DNA of 64,000 nt, taken from positions 7,502,001 to 7,566,000 of the forward strand of contig NW_027478167.1 of assembly GCF_051020975.1 (NCBI RefSeq), given 5' to 3'. The notes below the pieces were generated by a model. That model was not told the origin of the DNA. It saw only the letters and a list, made by a program, of their open reading frames with translations, and did no database searches. Origin of the DNA: Osmia lignaria lignaria. Taxonomy: Eukaryota > Arthropoda > Insecta > Hymenoptera > Megachilidae. The translations under genes and the position numbers were made by a program. Of this stretch, positions 33,975 through 46,526 are shown piece by piece (position 1 is the stretch's first letter; each line of letters begins with the position of its first letter).

Positions 33975-35331
33975 GACGGACATATTTCGAGATATTTCTT
34001 CTTCTTGTTGTTTTTCTTCTGCACAGCTAAGCTGGAAGTGGCATTTGCGGCTCGCACTAGTGCAGAGTTATCTCAAAGAAAGGGGCCACGGTGTTTCTGT
34101 ATCTCTATTATGATGGTGCGGCTTCGGAACTTTTAAATATCTCGATATATCTCGAAAACTACGCATCTGATCAAAAAATATCATAGAACATAAAAAGTAG
34201 GCAACTTAATTCTCTACAAAAAAGGTCTCTTATCATTTTGCCATAGCTCTCTTCGTTTCCGAGATATTTGCAGATTTATCTCAAGGGAAGGGGCCTGACG
34301 GACATATTTCGAGATATTTCTTCTTCTTGTTGTTCTTCTTCTGCACAGCTAAGCTGGAAGTGGCATTTGCAGCTCGCAATAGTGCAGAGTTATCTCAAAG
34401 AAAGGGGCCACGGTGTTTCTGTATCTCTATTATGTTGGTGCGGCTTCGGAACTTTTGAATATCTTGATATATCTCGAGAACTACGAATCTGATCAGAAAA
34501 TATCATAAAAGATAAAAAGTAGGAAACTTAATTCTCTACAAAAAAGGTCTCTTAAGATTTTGCCATAGCTCGCTTCGTTTCCGAGATATTTGCAGATATA
34601 TCTCATGGTAAGGGGCCACGGTGTTTCTGTATCTCTATTATGTTGGTGCGGCTTCGGAACTTTTAAATATCTTGGTATATCTCGAGAACTACGCATCTGA
34701 TCAAAAAATATCATACAACATAAATTGTAGGAAACATAATTCTCTACAAAAAGGTCTCTTAACATTTTGCCATAGCTCGCTTCGTTTCCGAGATATTTGC
34801 AGATATATCTCAAAGGAAGGGGCCTGACGGACATATTTCGAGATATTTCTTCTTCTTGTTGTTCTTCTTCTGCACAGCTAAGCTGGAAGTGGCATTTGCG
34901 GCTCGCACTAGTGCAGAGTTATCTCAAAGAAAGGGGCCACGGTGTTTCTGTATCTCTATTATGATGGTGCGGCTTCGGAACTTTTAAATATCTCGATATA
35001 TCTCGAAAACTACGCATCTGATCAAAAAATATCATAGAACATAAAAAGTAGGCAACTTAATTCTCTACAAAAAAGGTCTCTTATCATTTTGCCATAGCTC
35101 TCTTCGTTTCCGAGATATTTGCAGATTTATCTCAAGGGAAGGGGCCTGACGGACATATTTCGAGATATTTCTTCTTCTTGTTGTTCTTCTTCTGCACAGC
35201 TAAGCTGGAAGTGGCATTTGCAGCTCGCAATAGTGCAGAGTTATCTCAAAGAATGGGGCCACGGTGTTTCTGTATCTCTATTATGTTGGTGCGGCTTCGG
35301 AACTTTTAAATATCTTGATATATCTCGAGAA
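33975..35331 (+). repeat. Irregular 851-bp duplication spanning the truncated unit
   Basis: About 33975-34480 and 34826-35331 share TTATGATGGTGC, CTCGAAAACTACGCATC, GTAGGCAACTTAA, TTATCATTTTGCC and CCATAGCTCTC. The period, 851 bp, equals three monomers minus the 115 bp lost in the unit between them. Mismatches such as TGTTTTTCTTC versus TGTTCTTCTTC and TTTTGAAT versus TTTTAAAT show divergence since copying. Confidence 0.75.
34590..34796 (+). repeat. Truncated 207-bp monomer with 114-bp internal deletion
   Basis: The head GCAGATATATCTCATGGTA runs directly into AGGGGCCACGG, which normally lies 114 bp further on. The missing piece spans the pyrimidine tract, dyad and middle block. The join falls within the two internal near-repeats and leaves one hybrid copy. 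This unit also lost one A in CTACAAAAAGG near 34747, giving 322-114-1 = 207 bp. Confidence 0.93.
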
Positions 35332-38300
35332 CTACGCGTCTGATCAAAAAATATCATAGAACATAAAAAGTAGGAAGCTTAATTCTCTACAAAAAAGTCT
35401 GGTAACATTTTGCCATAGCTCGCTTCGTTTACGAGATATTTGCAGATTTATCTCAAGGGAAGGGGCCTAACGGACATATTTCGAGATATTTCTTCTTCTT
35501 GTTGTTCTTCTTCTGCACAGCTAAACTGGAAGTGGCATTTCCAGCTCGCAATAGTGGAGAGTTATCTCAAAGAGAGGGGCCTCGGTGTTTCTGTATCTCT
35601 ATTATGTTGGTGCGGCTTCGGAACTTTTAAATATCTTGATATATCTCGAGAACTACGCATCTGATCAAAAAATACCATAGAACATAAAAAGTAGGAAACT
35701 TAATTCTCTACACATAAGGTCTCTTAACATTTTGCCATAGCTCGCTTCGTTTCCGAGATATTTGCAGATTTATCTCAAGGGAAGGGGCCTGACGGACATA
35801 TTTCGAGATATTTCTTCTTCTTGTTGTTCTTCTTCTGCACAGCTAAGCTGGAAGTGGCATTTGCAGCTCGCAATAGTGCAGAGTTATCTCAAAGAAAGGG
35901 GCCACGGTGTTTCTGTATCTCTATTATGTTGGTGCGGCTTCGGAACTTTTAAATATCTTGATATATCTCGAAAACTACGCTTCTGATCAAAAAATATCAT
36001 AGCACATAAATTGTAGGAAACATAATTCTCTACAAAAAACGTCTCTTAACATTTTGCCATAGCTCGCTTCGTTTCCGAGATATTTGCCGATTTATCTCAA
36101 GGGAAGGGGCCTGACGGACATATTTCGAGATATTTCTTCTTCTTGTTGTTCTTCTTCTGCACAGCTAAGCTGGAAGTGGCATTTGCAGCTCGCAATTGTG
36201 CAGAGTTATCTCAAAGAGAGGGGCCACGGTGTTTCTGTATCTCTATTATGTTGGTGCGGCTTCGGAACTTTTAAATATCTCGATATATCTCGAAAACTAC
36301 GCTTCTGATCAAAAAATATCATAGAACATAAATTGTAGGAAACATAATTCTCTACAAAAAAGGTCTCTTAACATTTTGCCATAGCTCGCTTCGTTTCCGA
36401 GATATTTGCAGATATATCTCAAGGGAAGGGGCCTGACGGACATATTTCGAGATATTTCTTCTTCTTGTTGTTCTTCTTCTGCACAGCTAAGCTGGAAGTG
36501 GCATTTGCAGCTCGCAATAGTGCAGAGTTATCTCAAAGAAAGGGGCCACGGTGTTTCTGTATCTCTATTATGTTGGTGCGGCTTCGGAACTTTTAAATAT
36601 CTTGATATATCTCGAGAACTACGCATCTGATCAAAAAATATCATAGAACATAAAACGTAGGAAACTTAATTCTCTACAAAAAAGGTCTCTTAACATTTTG
36701 CCATAGCTCGCTTCGTTTCCGAGATATTTGCAGATTTATCTCAAGGGAAGGGGCATAACGGACATATTTCGAGATATTTCTTCTTCGTGTTGTTCTTCTT
36801 CTGCACAGCTAAACTGGAAGTGGCATTTCCAGGTCGCAATAGTGCAGAGTTATCTCAAAGAAAGGAGCCACGGTGTTTCTGTATCTCTATTATGTTGGTG
36901 CGGCTTCGGAACTTTTAAATATCTTGATATATCTCGAGAACTACGCGTCTGATCAAAAAATATCATAGAACATAAAAAGTAGGAAACTTAATTCTCTACA
37001 AAAAAGGTCTCTTAACATTTTGCCATAGCTCGCTTCGTTTCCGAGATATTTGCAGATTTATCTCAAGGTAAGGGGCCTGACGGACATATTTCGAGATATT
37101 TCTTCTTCTTGTTGTTCTTCTTCTGCACAGCTAAGCTGGAAGTGGCATTTGCAGCTCGCAATAGTGCATAGTTATCTGAAAGAAAGGGGCCACGGTGTTT
37201 CTGTATCTCTATTATGTTGGTGCGGCTTCGGAACTTTTAAATATCTTGATATATCTCGAGAACTACGCATCTGATCAAAAAATATCATAGAAGATAAAAA
37301 GTAGGAAACTTAATTCTCTACAAAAAAGGTTTCTTAACATTTTCCCATAGCTGGCATCGTTTCCAAGATATTTGCAGATTTATCTCAAGGGAAGGGGCCT
37401 GACGGACATATTCCGAGATATTTCTTCTTCTTGTTGTTCCTCTTCTGCACAGCTAAGCTGGAAGTGGCATTTCCAGCTCGCAATCGTGCAGAGTTATCTC
37501 AAAGAAAGGGGCCACGGTGTTTCTGTATCTCTATTATGTTGGTGCGGCTTCGGAACTTTTAAATATCTTGATATATCTCGAGAACTACGCCTCTGATCGA
37601 AAAATATCATAGAACATAAAAAGTAGGAAACTTAATTCTCTACAAAAAAGGTCTCTTAACATTTTGCCATAGCTCGCTTCGTTTCCGAGATATTTGCAGA
37701 TTTATCTCAAGGGAAGGGTCCTGATGGACATATTTCGAGATATTTCTTCTTCTTGTTGTTCTTCTTCTGCACAGCTAAACTGGAAGTGGCATTTGCAGCT
37801 CGCAATAGTGCAGAGTTATCGCAAAGAAAGGGGCCACGGTGTTTCTGTATCTCTATTATGTTGGTGCGGCTTCGGAACTTTTAAATATCTTGATATATCT
37901 CGAGAACTACGCCTCTGATCGAAAAATATCATAGAACATAAAAAGTAGGAAACTTAATTCTCTACAAAAAAGGTCTCTTAACATTTTGCCGTAGCTCGCT
38001 TCGTTTCCGAGATATTTGCAGATTTATCTCAAGGGAAGGGGCCTGACGGACATATTTCGAAATATTTCTTATTCTTGTTGTTCTTCTTCTGCACAGCTAA
38101 ACTGGAAGTGGCATTTCCAGCTCGCAATAGTGCAGAGTTATCTCAAAGAGAGGGGCCACGGTGTTTCTGTATCTCTATTATGTTGGTGCGGCTTCGGAAC
38201 TTTTAAATATCTTGATATATCTCGAGAACTACGCATCTGATCAAAAAATATCATAGAACATAAATTGTAAGAAACATAATTCTCTACAAAAAAGGTCTCT

Positions 38301-38519
38301 TAACATTTTGCCATAGCTCGCTTCGTTTCCGAGATACTTGCCGATTTATCTCAAGGGAAGGGGCCTGACGGACATATTTCGAGATATTTCTTCTTCTTGT
38401 TGTTCTTCTTCTGCACAGCTAAGCTGGAAGTGGCATTTGCAGCTCGCAATTGTGCAGAGTTATCTCAAAGAGAGGGGCCACGGTGTTTCTGTATCTCTAT
38501 TATGTTGGTGCGGCTTCGG

Positions 38520-39720
38520 AACTTTTAAATATCTCGATATATCTCGAAAACTACGCTTCTGATCAAAAAATATCAGAGAACGTAAATTGTAGGAAACATA
38601 ATTCTCTACAAAAAAGGTCTCTTAAGATTTTGCCATAGCTCGCTTCGTTTCCGAGATATTTGCAGATTTATCTCAAGGGAAGGGGCCTGACGGACATATT
38701 TCGAGATATTTCTTCTTCTTGTTGTTCTTCTTCTGCACAGCTAAGCTGGAAGTGGCATTTCCAGCTCGCAATAGTGCAGAGTTATCTCAAAGAAAGGGGC
38801 CACGGTGTTTCTGTATCTCTATTATGTTGGTGCGGCTTCGGAACTTTTAAATATCTTGATATATCTCGAGAACTACGCATCTGATCAAAAAATATCGTAG
38901 AACATAAAAAGTAGGAAACTTAATTCTCTACAAATAAGGTCTCTTAACATTTTGCCATAGCTCGCTTGGTTTCCGAGATATTTGCAGATTTATCTCAAGG
39001 GAAGGGGCCTGAGGGACATATTTCGAGATATTTCTTCTTCTTGTTGTTCTTCTTCTGCACAGCTAAGCTGGAAGTGCCATTTGCAGCGCGCAATAGTGCA
39101 GAGTTATCTCAAAGAAAGGGGCCACGGTTTTTCTGTATCTCTATTATGTTGGTGCGGCTTCGGAACTTTTAAATATCTCGATATATCTCGAAAACTACGC
39201 TTCTGATCAAAAAATATCAGAGAACGTAAATTGTAGGAAACATAATTCTCTACAAAAAAGGTCTCTTAAGATTTTGCCATAGCTCGCTTCGTTTCCGAGA
39301 TATTTGCAGATTTATCTCAAGGGAAGGGGCCTGACGGACATATTTCGAGATATTTCTTCTTCTTGTTGTTCTTCTTCTGCACAGCTAAGCTGGAAGTGGC
39401 ATTTCCAGCTCGCAATAGTGCAGAGTTATCTCAAAGAAAGGGGCCACGGTGTTTCTGTATCTCTATTATGTTGGTGCGGCTTCGGAACTTTTAAATATCT
39501 TGATATATCTCGAGAACTACGCATCTGATCAAAAAATATCGTAGAACATAAAAAGTAGGAAACTTAATTCTCTACAAATAAGGTCTCTTAACATTTTGCC
39601 ATAGCTCGCTTGGTTTCCGAGATATTTGCAGATTTATCTCAAGGGAAGGGGCCTGAGGGACATATTTCGAGATATTTCTTCTTCTTGTTGTTCTTCTTCT
39701 GCACAGCTAAGCTGGAAGTG
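38520..39720 (+). repeat. Two-monomer (644 bp) tandem repeat
   Basis: About 38520-39076 recurs at 39164-39720. Shared markers are TATCAGAGAACGTAAATTG, TTAAGATTTTGCC, TATCGTAGAACAT, CTACAAATAAGG, GCTTGGTTTCC and CCTGAGGGAC. The match ends at GAAGTGCC versus GAAGTGGC (39077/39721). Confidence 0.8.
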
Positions 39721-39947
39721 GCATTTGCAGCTCGCAATAGTGCAGAGTTATCTCAAAGAAAGGGGCCACGGTGTTTCTGTATCTCTATTATGTTGGTGCG
39801 GCTTCGGAACTTTTAAATATCTTGATATATCTCGAGAACTACGCATCTGATCAAAAAATATCATAGAACATAAAAAGTAGGAAACTTAATTCTCTACAAA
39901 AAAGGTCTCTTAACGTTTTGCAATAGCTCGCTTCGTTTCCGAGATAT

Positions 39948-42201
39948 TTGCAGATTTATCTCAAGGGAAGGGTCCTGACGGACATATTTCGGGATATTTC
40001 TTCTTCTTGTTGTTCTTCTTCTGCACAGCTAAACTGGAAGTGGCATTTCCAGCTCGCAATGGTGCAGAGTTATCCCAAAGAAAGGGGCCACGATGTTTCT
40101 GTATCTCTATTATGTTGGTGCGGCTTCGGAACTTTTAAATATCTCGATATATCTCGAAAACTACGCTTCTGATCAAAAAATATCATAGAACATAAATTGT
40201 AGGAAACATAATTCTCTACAAAAAAGGTCTCTTAACATTTTGCAATAGCTCGCTTCGTTTCCGAGATATTTGCAGATTTATCTCAAGGGAAGGGGCCTGA
40301 CGGACATATTTCGAGATATTTCTTCTTCTTGTTGTTCTTCTTCTGCACAGCTAAGCTGGAAGTGGCATTTGCAGGTCGCAATAGTGCAGAGTTACCTCAA
40401 AGAAAGGGGCCACGGTGTTTCTGTATCTCTATTATGTTGGTGCGGCTTCGGAACTTTTAAATATCTTGATATATCTCGAGAACTACGCATCTGATCAAAA
40501 AATATCATAGAACATAAAAAGTAGGAAACTTAATTCTCTACAAAAAAGGTCTCTTAACAGTTTGCCGTAGCTCGCTTCGTTTCCGAGATATTTGCAGATT
40601 TATCTCAAGGGAAGGGGCCTGACGGACATATTTCCAGATATTTCTTCTTCTTGTTGTTCTTCTTCTGCACAGCTAAGCTGGAAGTGGCATTTGCAGCTCG
40701 CAATAGTGCAGAGTTATCGCAAAGAAAGGGGCCACGGTGTTTCTGTATCTCTATTATGTTGGTGCGGCTTCGGAACTTTTAAATATCTTGATATATCTCG
40801 AGAACTACGCATCTGATCAAAAAATATCCTAGAACATAAAAAGTAGGAAACCTAATTTTCTACAAAAAAGGTCTCTTAACATTTTGCCGTAGCTCGCTTC
40901 GTTTCCGAGATATTTGCAGATTTATCTCAAGGGAAGGGGCCTGACGGACATATTTCGAAATATTTCTTATTCTTGTTGTTCTTCTTCTGCACAGCTAAGC
41001 TGGAAGTGGCATTTGCAGCTCGCAATAGTGCAGAGTTATCTCAAAGAAAGGGGCCACGGTGTTTCTGTACCTCTATTATGTTGGTGCAGCTTCGGAGCTT
41101 TTAAATATCTTGATATATCTCGAGAACTACGCATCTGATCAAAAAATATCATACAACATAAAAAGTAGGAAACTTAATTTTCTACAAAAAAGGTCTCTTA
41201 ACGTTTTGCAATAGCTCGCTTCGTTTCCGAGATATTTGCAGATTTATCTCAAGGGAAGGGTCCTGACGGACATATTTCGAGATATTTCTTCTTCTTGTTG
41301 TTCTTCTTCTGCACAGCTAAACTGGAAGTGGCATTTCCAGCTCGCAATAGTGCAGAGTTATCCCAAAGAAAGGGGCCACGGTGTTTCTGTATCTCTATTA
41401 TGTTGGTGCGGCTTCGGAACTTTTAAATATCTCGATATATCTCGAAAACTACGCTTCTGATCAAACAATATCGTAGAACATAAAAAGTAGAAAACTTAAT
41501 TCTCTACAAATAAGGTCTCTTAACATTTTGCCATAGCTCGCTTCGTTTCCGAGATATTTGCAGATTTATCTCAAGGGAAGGGGCCTGACGGACATATTTC
41601 GAGATATTTCTTCTTCTTGTTGTTCTTCTTCTGCACAGCTAAGCTGGAAGTGGCATTTGCAGCTCGCAATAGTGCAGAGTTACCTCAAAGAAAGGGGCCA
41701 CGGTGTTTCTGTATCTCTATTATGTTGGTGCCGCTTCGGAACTTTTAAATATCTGGATATATCTCGAGAACTACGCATCTGATCAAAAAATATCATAGAA
41801 CATAAAAAGTAGGAAACTTAATTCGCTACAAAAAAGGTGTCTTAACATTTTGCCATAGCTCGCTTCGTTTCCGAGATATTTGCAGATTTATCTCAAGGGA
41901 AGGGGCCTGACGGACATATTTCCAGATATATCTTCGTCTTGTTGTTCTTCTTCTGCACAGCTAAGCTGGAAGTGGCATTTGCAGCTCGCAGTAGTGCAGA
42001 GTTATCTCAAAGAAAGGGGCCACGGTGTTTCTGTATCTCTATTATGTTGGTGCGGCTTCGGAACTTTTAAATATCTTGATATATCTCGAGAACTACGCAT
42101 CTGATCAAAAAATATCATAGAACATAAAAAGTAGGAAACTTAATTCTCTACAAAAAAGGTCTCTTAACATTTTGCCATAGCTCGCTTCGTTTCCGAGATA
42201 T
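39948..42201 (+). repeat. Four-monomer (1,288 bp) higher-order pattern
   Basis: Unit order is similar at 39948/41236 (AAGGGTCCTGACGG, TTTCCAG, TTATCCCAAAG), 40270/41558 (GTTACCTCAAAG) and 40592/41880 (TTTCCAGATAT). The repeat is imperfect. Units 40592 and 40914 resemble 43168 and 43490, 2576 bp away, so a second, 8-monomer offset overlaps this one. Confidence 0.65.
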
Positions 42202-43177
42202 TTGCAGATTTATCTCAAGGGAAGGGGCCTGACGGACATATTTCCAGATATTTCTTCTTCTTGTTGTTCTTCTTCTGCTCAGCTTAGCTGGAAGTGGCAT
42301 TTGCAGCTCGCAATAGTGCAGAGTTATCTCAAAGAAAGGGGCCACGGTGTTTCTGTATCTCTATTATGTTGGTGCGGCTTCGGAACTTTTAAATATCTCG
42401 ATATATCTCGAAAACTACGCTTCTGATCAAAAAATATCAGAGAAGGTAAATTGTAGGAAACATAATTCTCTACAAAAAAGGTCTCTTAACATTTTGCCAT
42501 AGCTCGCTTGGTTTCCGAGATATTTGCAGATTTATCTCAAGGGAAGGGGCCTGAGGGACATATTTCGAGATATTTCTTCTTCTTGTTGTTCTTCTTCTGC
42601 ACAGCTAAGCTGGAAGTGGCATTTGCAGCTCGCAATAGTGCAGAGTTATCTCAAAGAAAGGGGCCACGGTGTTTCTGTATCTCTATTATGTTGGTGCGGC
42701 TTCGGAACTTTTAAGTATCTTGATATATCTCGAGAACTACGCATCTGATCAAAAAATATCGTAGAACATAAAAAGTAGGAAACTTAATTCTCTACAAATA
42801 AGGTCTCTTAACATTTTGCCATAGCTCGCTTGGTTACCGAGATATTTGCAGATTTATCTCAAGGGAAGGGGCCTGAGGGACATATTTCGAGATATTTCTT
42901 CTTCTTGTTGTTCTTCTTCTGCACAGCTAAGCTGGAAGTGGCATTTGCAGCTCGCAATAGTGCAGAGTTACCTCAAAGAAAGGGGCCACGGTGTTTCTGT
43001 ATCTCTATTATGTTGGTGCCGCTTCGGAACTTTTAAATATCTTGATATATCTCGAGAACTACGCATCTGATCAAAAAATATCGTAGAACATAAAAAGTAG
43101 GAAACTTAATTCTCTACAAATAAGGTCTCTTAACATCTTGCCATAGCTCGCTTGGTTTCCGAGATATTTGCAGATTT

Positions 43178-45640
43178 ATCTCAAGGGAAGGGGCCTGACG
43201 GACATATTTCGAGATATTTCTTCTTCTTGTTGTTCTTCTTCTGCACAGCTAAGCTGGAAGTGGCATTTGCAGCTCGCAATAGTGCAGAGTTATCGCAAAG
43301 AAAGGGGCCACGGTGTTTCTGTATCTCTATTATGTTGGTGCGGCTTCGGAACTTTTAAATATCTTGATATATCTCGAGAACTACGCATCTGATCAAAAAA
43401 TATCATACAACATAAAAAGTAGGAAACCTAATTTTCTACAAAAAAGGTCTCTTAACATTTTGCCGTAGCTCGCTTCGTTTCCGAGATATTTGCAGATTTA
43501 TCTCAAGGGAAGGGGCCTGACGGACATATTTCGAAATATTTCTTATTCTTGTTGTTCTTCTTCTGCACAGCTAAGCTGGAAGTGGCATTTGCAGCTCGCA
43601 ATAGTGCAGAGTTATCTCAAAGAAAGGGGCCACGGTGTTTCTGTACCTCTATTATGTTGGTGCAGCTTCGGAGCTTTTAAATATCTTGATATATCTCGAG
43701 AACTACGCATCTGATCAAAAAATATCATAGAAAATAAAAAGTAGGAAACTTAATTCTCTACAAAAAAGGTCTCTTAACATTTTGCCATAGCTCGCTTCGT
43801 TTCCGAGATATTTGCAGATTTATCTCAAGGGAAGGGGCCTGACGGACATATTTCGAGATATTTCTTCTTCTTGTTGTTCTTCTTCTGCACAGCTAAGCTG
43901 GAAGTGGCATTTGCAGCGCGCAATAGTGCAGAGTTATCTCAAAGAAAGGGGCCACGGTGTTTCTGTATCTCTATTATATTGGTGCGGCTTCGGAACTTTT
44001 AAATATCTTGATATATCTCGAAAACTACGCTTCTGATCAAAAAATATCAAAGAACGTAAATTGTAGGAAACATAATTCTCTACAAAAAAGGTCTCTTAAC
44101 ATTTTGCCATAGCTCGCTTCGTTTCCGAGATATTTGCAGATTTATCTCAAGGGAAGGGGCCTGACGGACATATTTCGAAATATTTCTTATTCTTGTTGTT
44201 CTTCTTCTGCACAGCTAAGCTGGAAGTGGCATTTGCAGCTCGCAATAGTGCAGAGTTATCTCAAAGAGAGGGGCCACGGTGTTTCTGTATCTCTATTATG
44301 TTGGTGCGGCTTCGGAACTTTTAAATATCTTGATATATCTCGAGAACTACGCATCTGATCAAAAAATATCATAGAACATAAAAAGTAGGAAACTTAATTC
44401 TCTACAAAAAAGGTCTCTTAACATTTTGCCATAGCTCGCTTCGTTTCCGAGATATTTGCAGATTTGTCTCAAGGGAAGGGTCCTGATGGACATATTTCGA
44501 GATATTTCTTGTTCTTGTTGTTCTTCTTCTGCACAGCTAAACTGGAAGTGGCATTTCCAGCTCGCAATCGTGCAGAGTTATCTCAAAGAAAGGGGCCACG
44601 GTGTTTCTGTATCTCTATTATGTTGGTGCGGCTTCGGAACTTTTAAATATCTTGATATATCTCGAGAACTACGCATCTGATCAAAAAATATCATAGAACA
44701 TAAAAAGTAGGAAACTTAATTCTCTACAAAAAAGGTCTCTTAACATTTTGCCATAGCTCGCTTCGTTTCCGAGATATTTGCAGATTTATCTCAAGGGAAG
44801 GGGCCTGACGGACATATTTCGAGATATTTCTTCTTCTTGTTGTTCTTCTTCTGCACAGCTAAGCTGGAAGTGGCATTTGCGGCTCGTACTAGTGCAGAGT
44901 TATCTCAAAGAAAGGAGCCACGGTGTTTCTGTATCTCTATTATGTTGGTGCGGCTTCGGAACTTTTAAATATCTCGATATATCTCGAAAACTACGCTTCT
45001 GATCAAAAAATATCATAGAACATAAATTGTAGGAAACATAATTCACTACAAAAAACGTCTCTTAACATTTTGCCATAGCTCGCTTCGTTTCCGAGATATT
45101 TGCAGATTCAGCTCAAAGGAACGGGCCTGACGGACATATTTCGAGATACTTCTTCTTCTTGTTGTTCTTCCTCTGCACAGCTAAGCTGGAAGTGGCATTT
45201 GCAGCTCGCAATAGTGCAGAGTTATCTCAAAGAAAGGGGCCACGGTGTTTCTGTATCTCTATTATGTTGGTGCGGCTTCGGAACTTTTAAATATCTTGAT
45301 ATATCTCGAGAACTACGCATCTGATCAAAAAATATCATAGAACATAAAAAGTAGGAAACCTAATTTTCTACAAAAAAGGTCTCTTAACATTTTGCCGTAG
45401 CCCGCTTCGTTTCCGAGATATTTGCAGATTTATCTCAAGGGAAGGGGCCTGACGGACATATTTCGAAATATGTCTTATTCTTGTTGTTCTTCTTCTGCAC
45501 AGCTAAGCTGGAAGTGGCATTTGCAGCTCGCAATAGTGCAGAGTTATCTCAAAGAAAGGGGCCACGGTGTTTCTGTATCTCTATTATGTTGGTGCGGCTT
45601 CGGAACTTTTAAATATCTCGATATATCTCGAGAACTACGC
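43178..45640 (+). repeat. Block shared with 48652-51436 (17/18-monomer offset), copy 1
   Basis: Ordered markers are TTATCGCAAAG, ATACAACATAAAAAG, CCTAATTTTC, GTACCTCTATT with CAGCTTCGGAGC, TTATATTGGTGC, TATCAAAGAACG, GATTTGTCTCAAGG, GGCTCGTACTAG with AAGGAGCC, and AATTCACTAC. The offset is 5474 bp on the left and 5796 bp on the right of the extra unit found in copy 2. Confidence 0.8.
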
Positions 45641-46526
45641 ATCTGATCAAAAAATATCATAGAACATAAAAAGTAGGAAACTTAATTCTCTACAAAAAAG
45701 GTCTCTTAACATTTTGCCATAGCTCGCTTCGTTTCCGAGATATTTGCAGATTTATCTCAAGGGAAGGGGCCTAACGGACATATTTCGAGATATTTCTTCT
45801 TCTTGTTGTTCTTCTTCTGCACAGCTAAACTGGAAGTGGCATTTCCAGCTCGCAATAGTGCAGAGTCATCTCAAAGAAAGGGGCCACGGTGTTTCTGTAT
45901 CTCTATTATGTTGGTGCGGCTTCGGAACTTTTAAATATCTCGATATATCTCGAAAACTACGCTTCTGATCAAAAAATATCATAGAACATAAATTGTAGGA
46001 AACATAATTCTCGACAAAAAAGGTCTCTTAACATTTTGCCATAGCTCGCTTCGTTTCCGAGATATTTGCAGATTTATCTCAAGGGAAGGGGCCTGACGGA
46101 CATATTTCGAAATATTTCTTATTCTTGTTGTTCTTCTTCTGCACAGCTAAGCTGGAAGTGGCATTTGCAGCTCGCAATAGTGCAGAGTTATCTCAAAGAG
46201 AGGGGCCACGGTGTTTCTGTATCTCTATTATGTTGGTGCGGCTTCGGAACTTTTAAATATCTTGATATATCTCGAGAACTACGCATCTGATCAAAAAATA
46301 TCATAGAACATAAAAAGTAGGAAACCTAATTTTCTACAAAAAAGGTCGCTTAACATTTTGCCGTAGCTCGCTTCGTTTCCGAGATATTTGCAGATTTATC
46401 TCAAGGGAAGGGTCCTGATGGACATATTTCGAGATATTTCTTCTTCTTGTTGTTCTTCTTCTGCACAGCTAAACTGGAAGTGGCATTTCCAGCTCGCAAT
46501 CGTGCAGAGTTATCTCAAAGAAAGGG
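44917..46526 (+). repeat. Five-monomer (1,610 bp) higher-order repeat, copy 1
   Basis: The order is AATTCACTAC, GATACTTCTTC, TTGCCGTAGCCCGC with GAAATATGTC, CTAAACTGG with GAGTCATC, AATTCTCGACAAAA, GAAATATTTCTTATTC, GGTCGCTTAAC, and AAGGGTCCTGATGG with CAATCGTGC. It repeats in tandem at 46527. The match begins just after the A/G difference at 44916/46526. Confidence 0.88.

Larger units (their letters stand above)
31459..35439 (+). repeat. Domain III: degenerate patch between amplification domains
   Basis: Units here carry many private changes: CTAAGCTGAAAG at about 31452 and 33062, TTTGCATATTTATC heads (31692, 32336, 32658), TTATGATGG at 34109 and 34960, CTTGGTTTCC, GGTAAGG heads, GGCTTCTTAAC, and TTAAGATTTTG. 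Three of the window's five distinct indel events fall at 34605-35400. No long clean higher-order repeat is visible. It separates the GCACTAGTGC-rich left part from the CTAAACTGG-bearing right part. Confidence 0.7.

Noticed and set aside
34493..34834. 113-codon minus-strand frame and 68-codon plus-strand frame (34621-34827)
   Set aside because: Both are by-products of the 114-bp and 1-bp deletions joining satellite segments in new registers.
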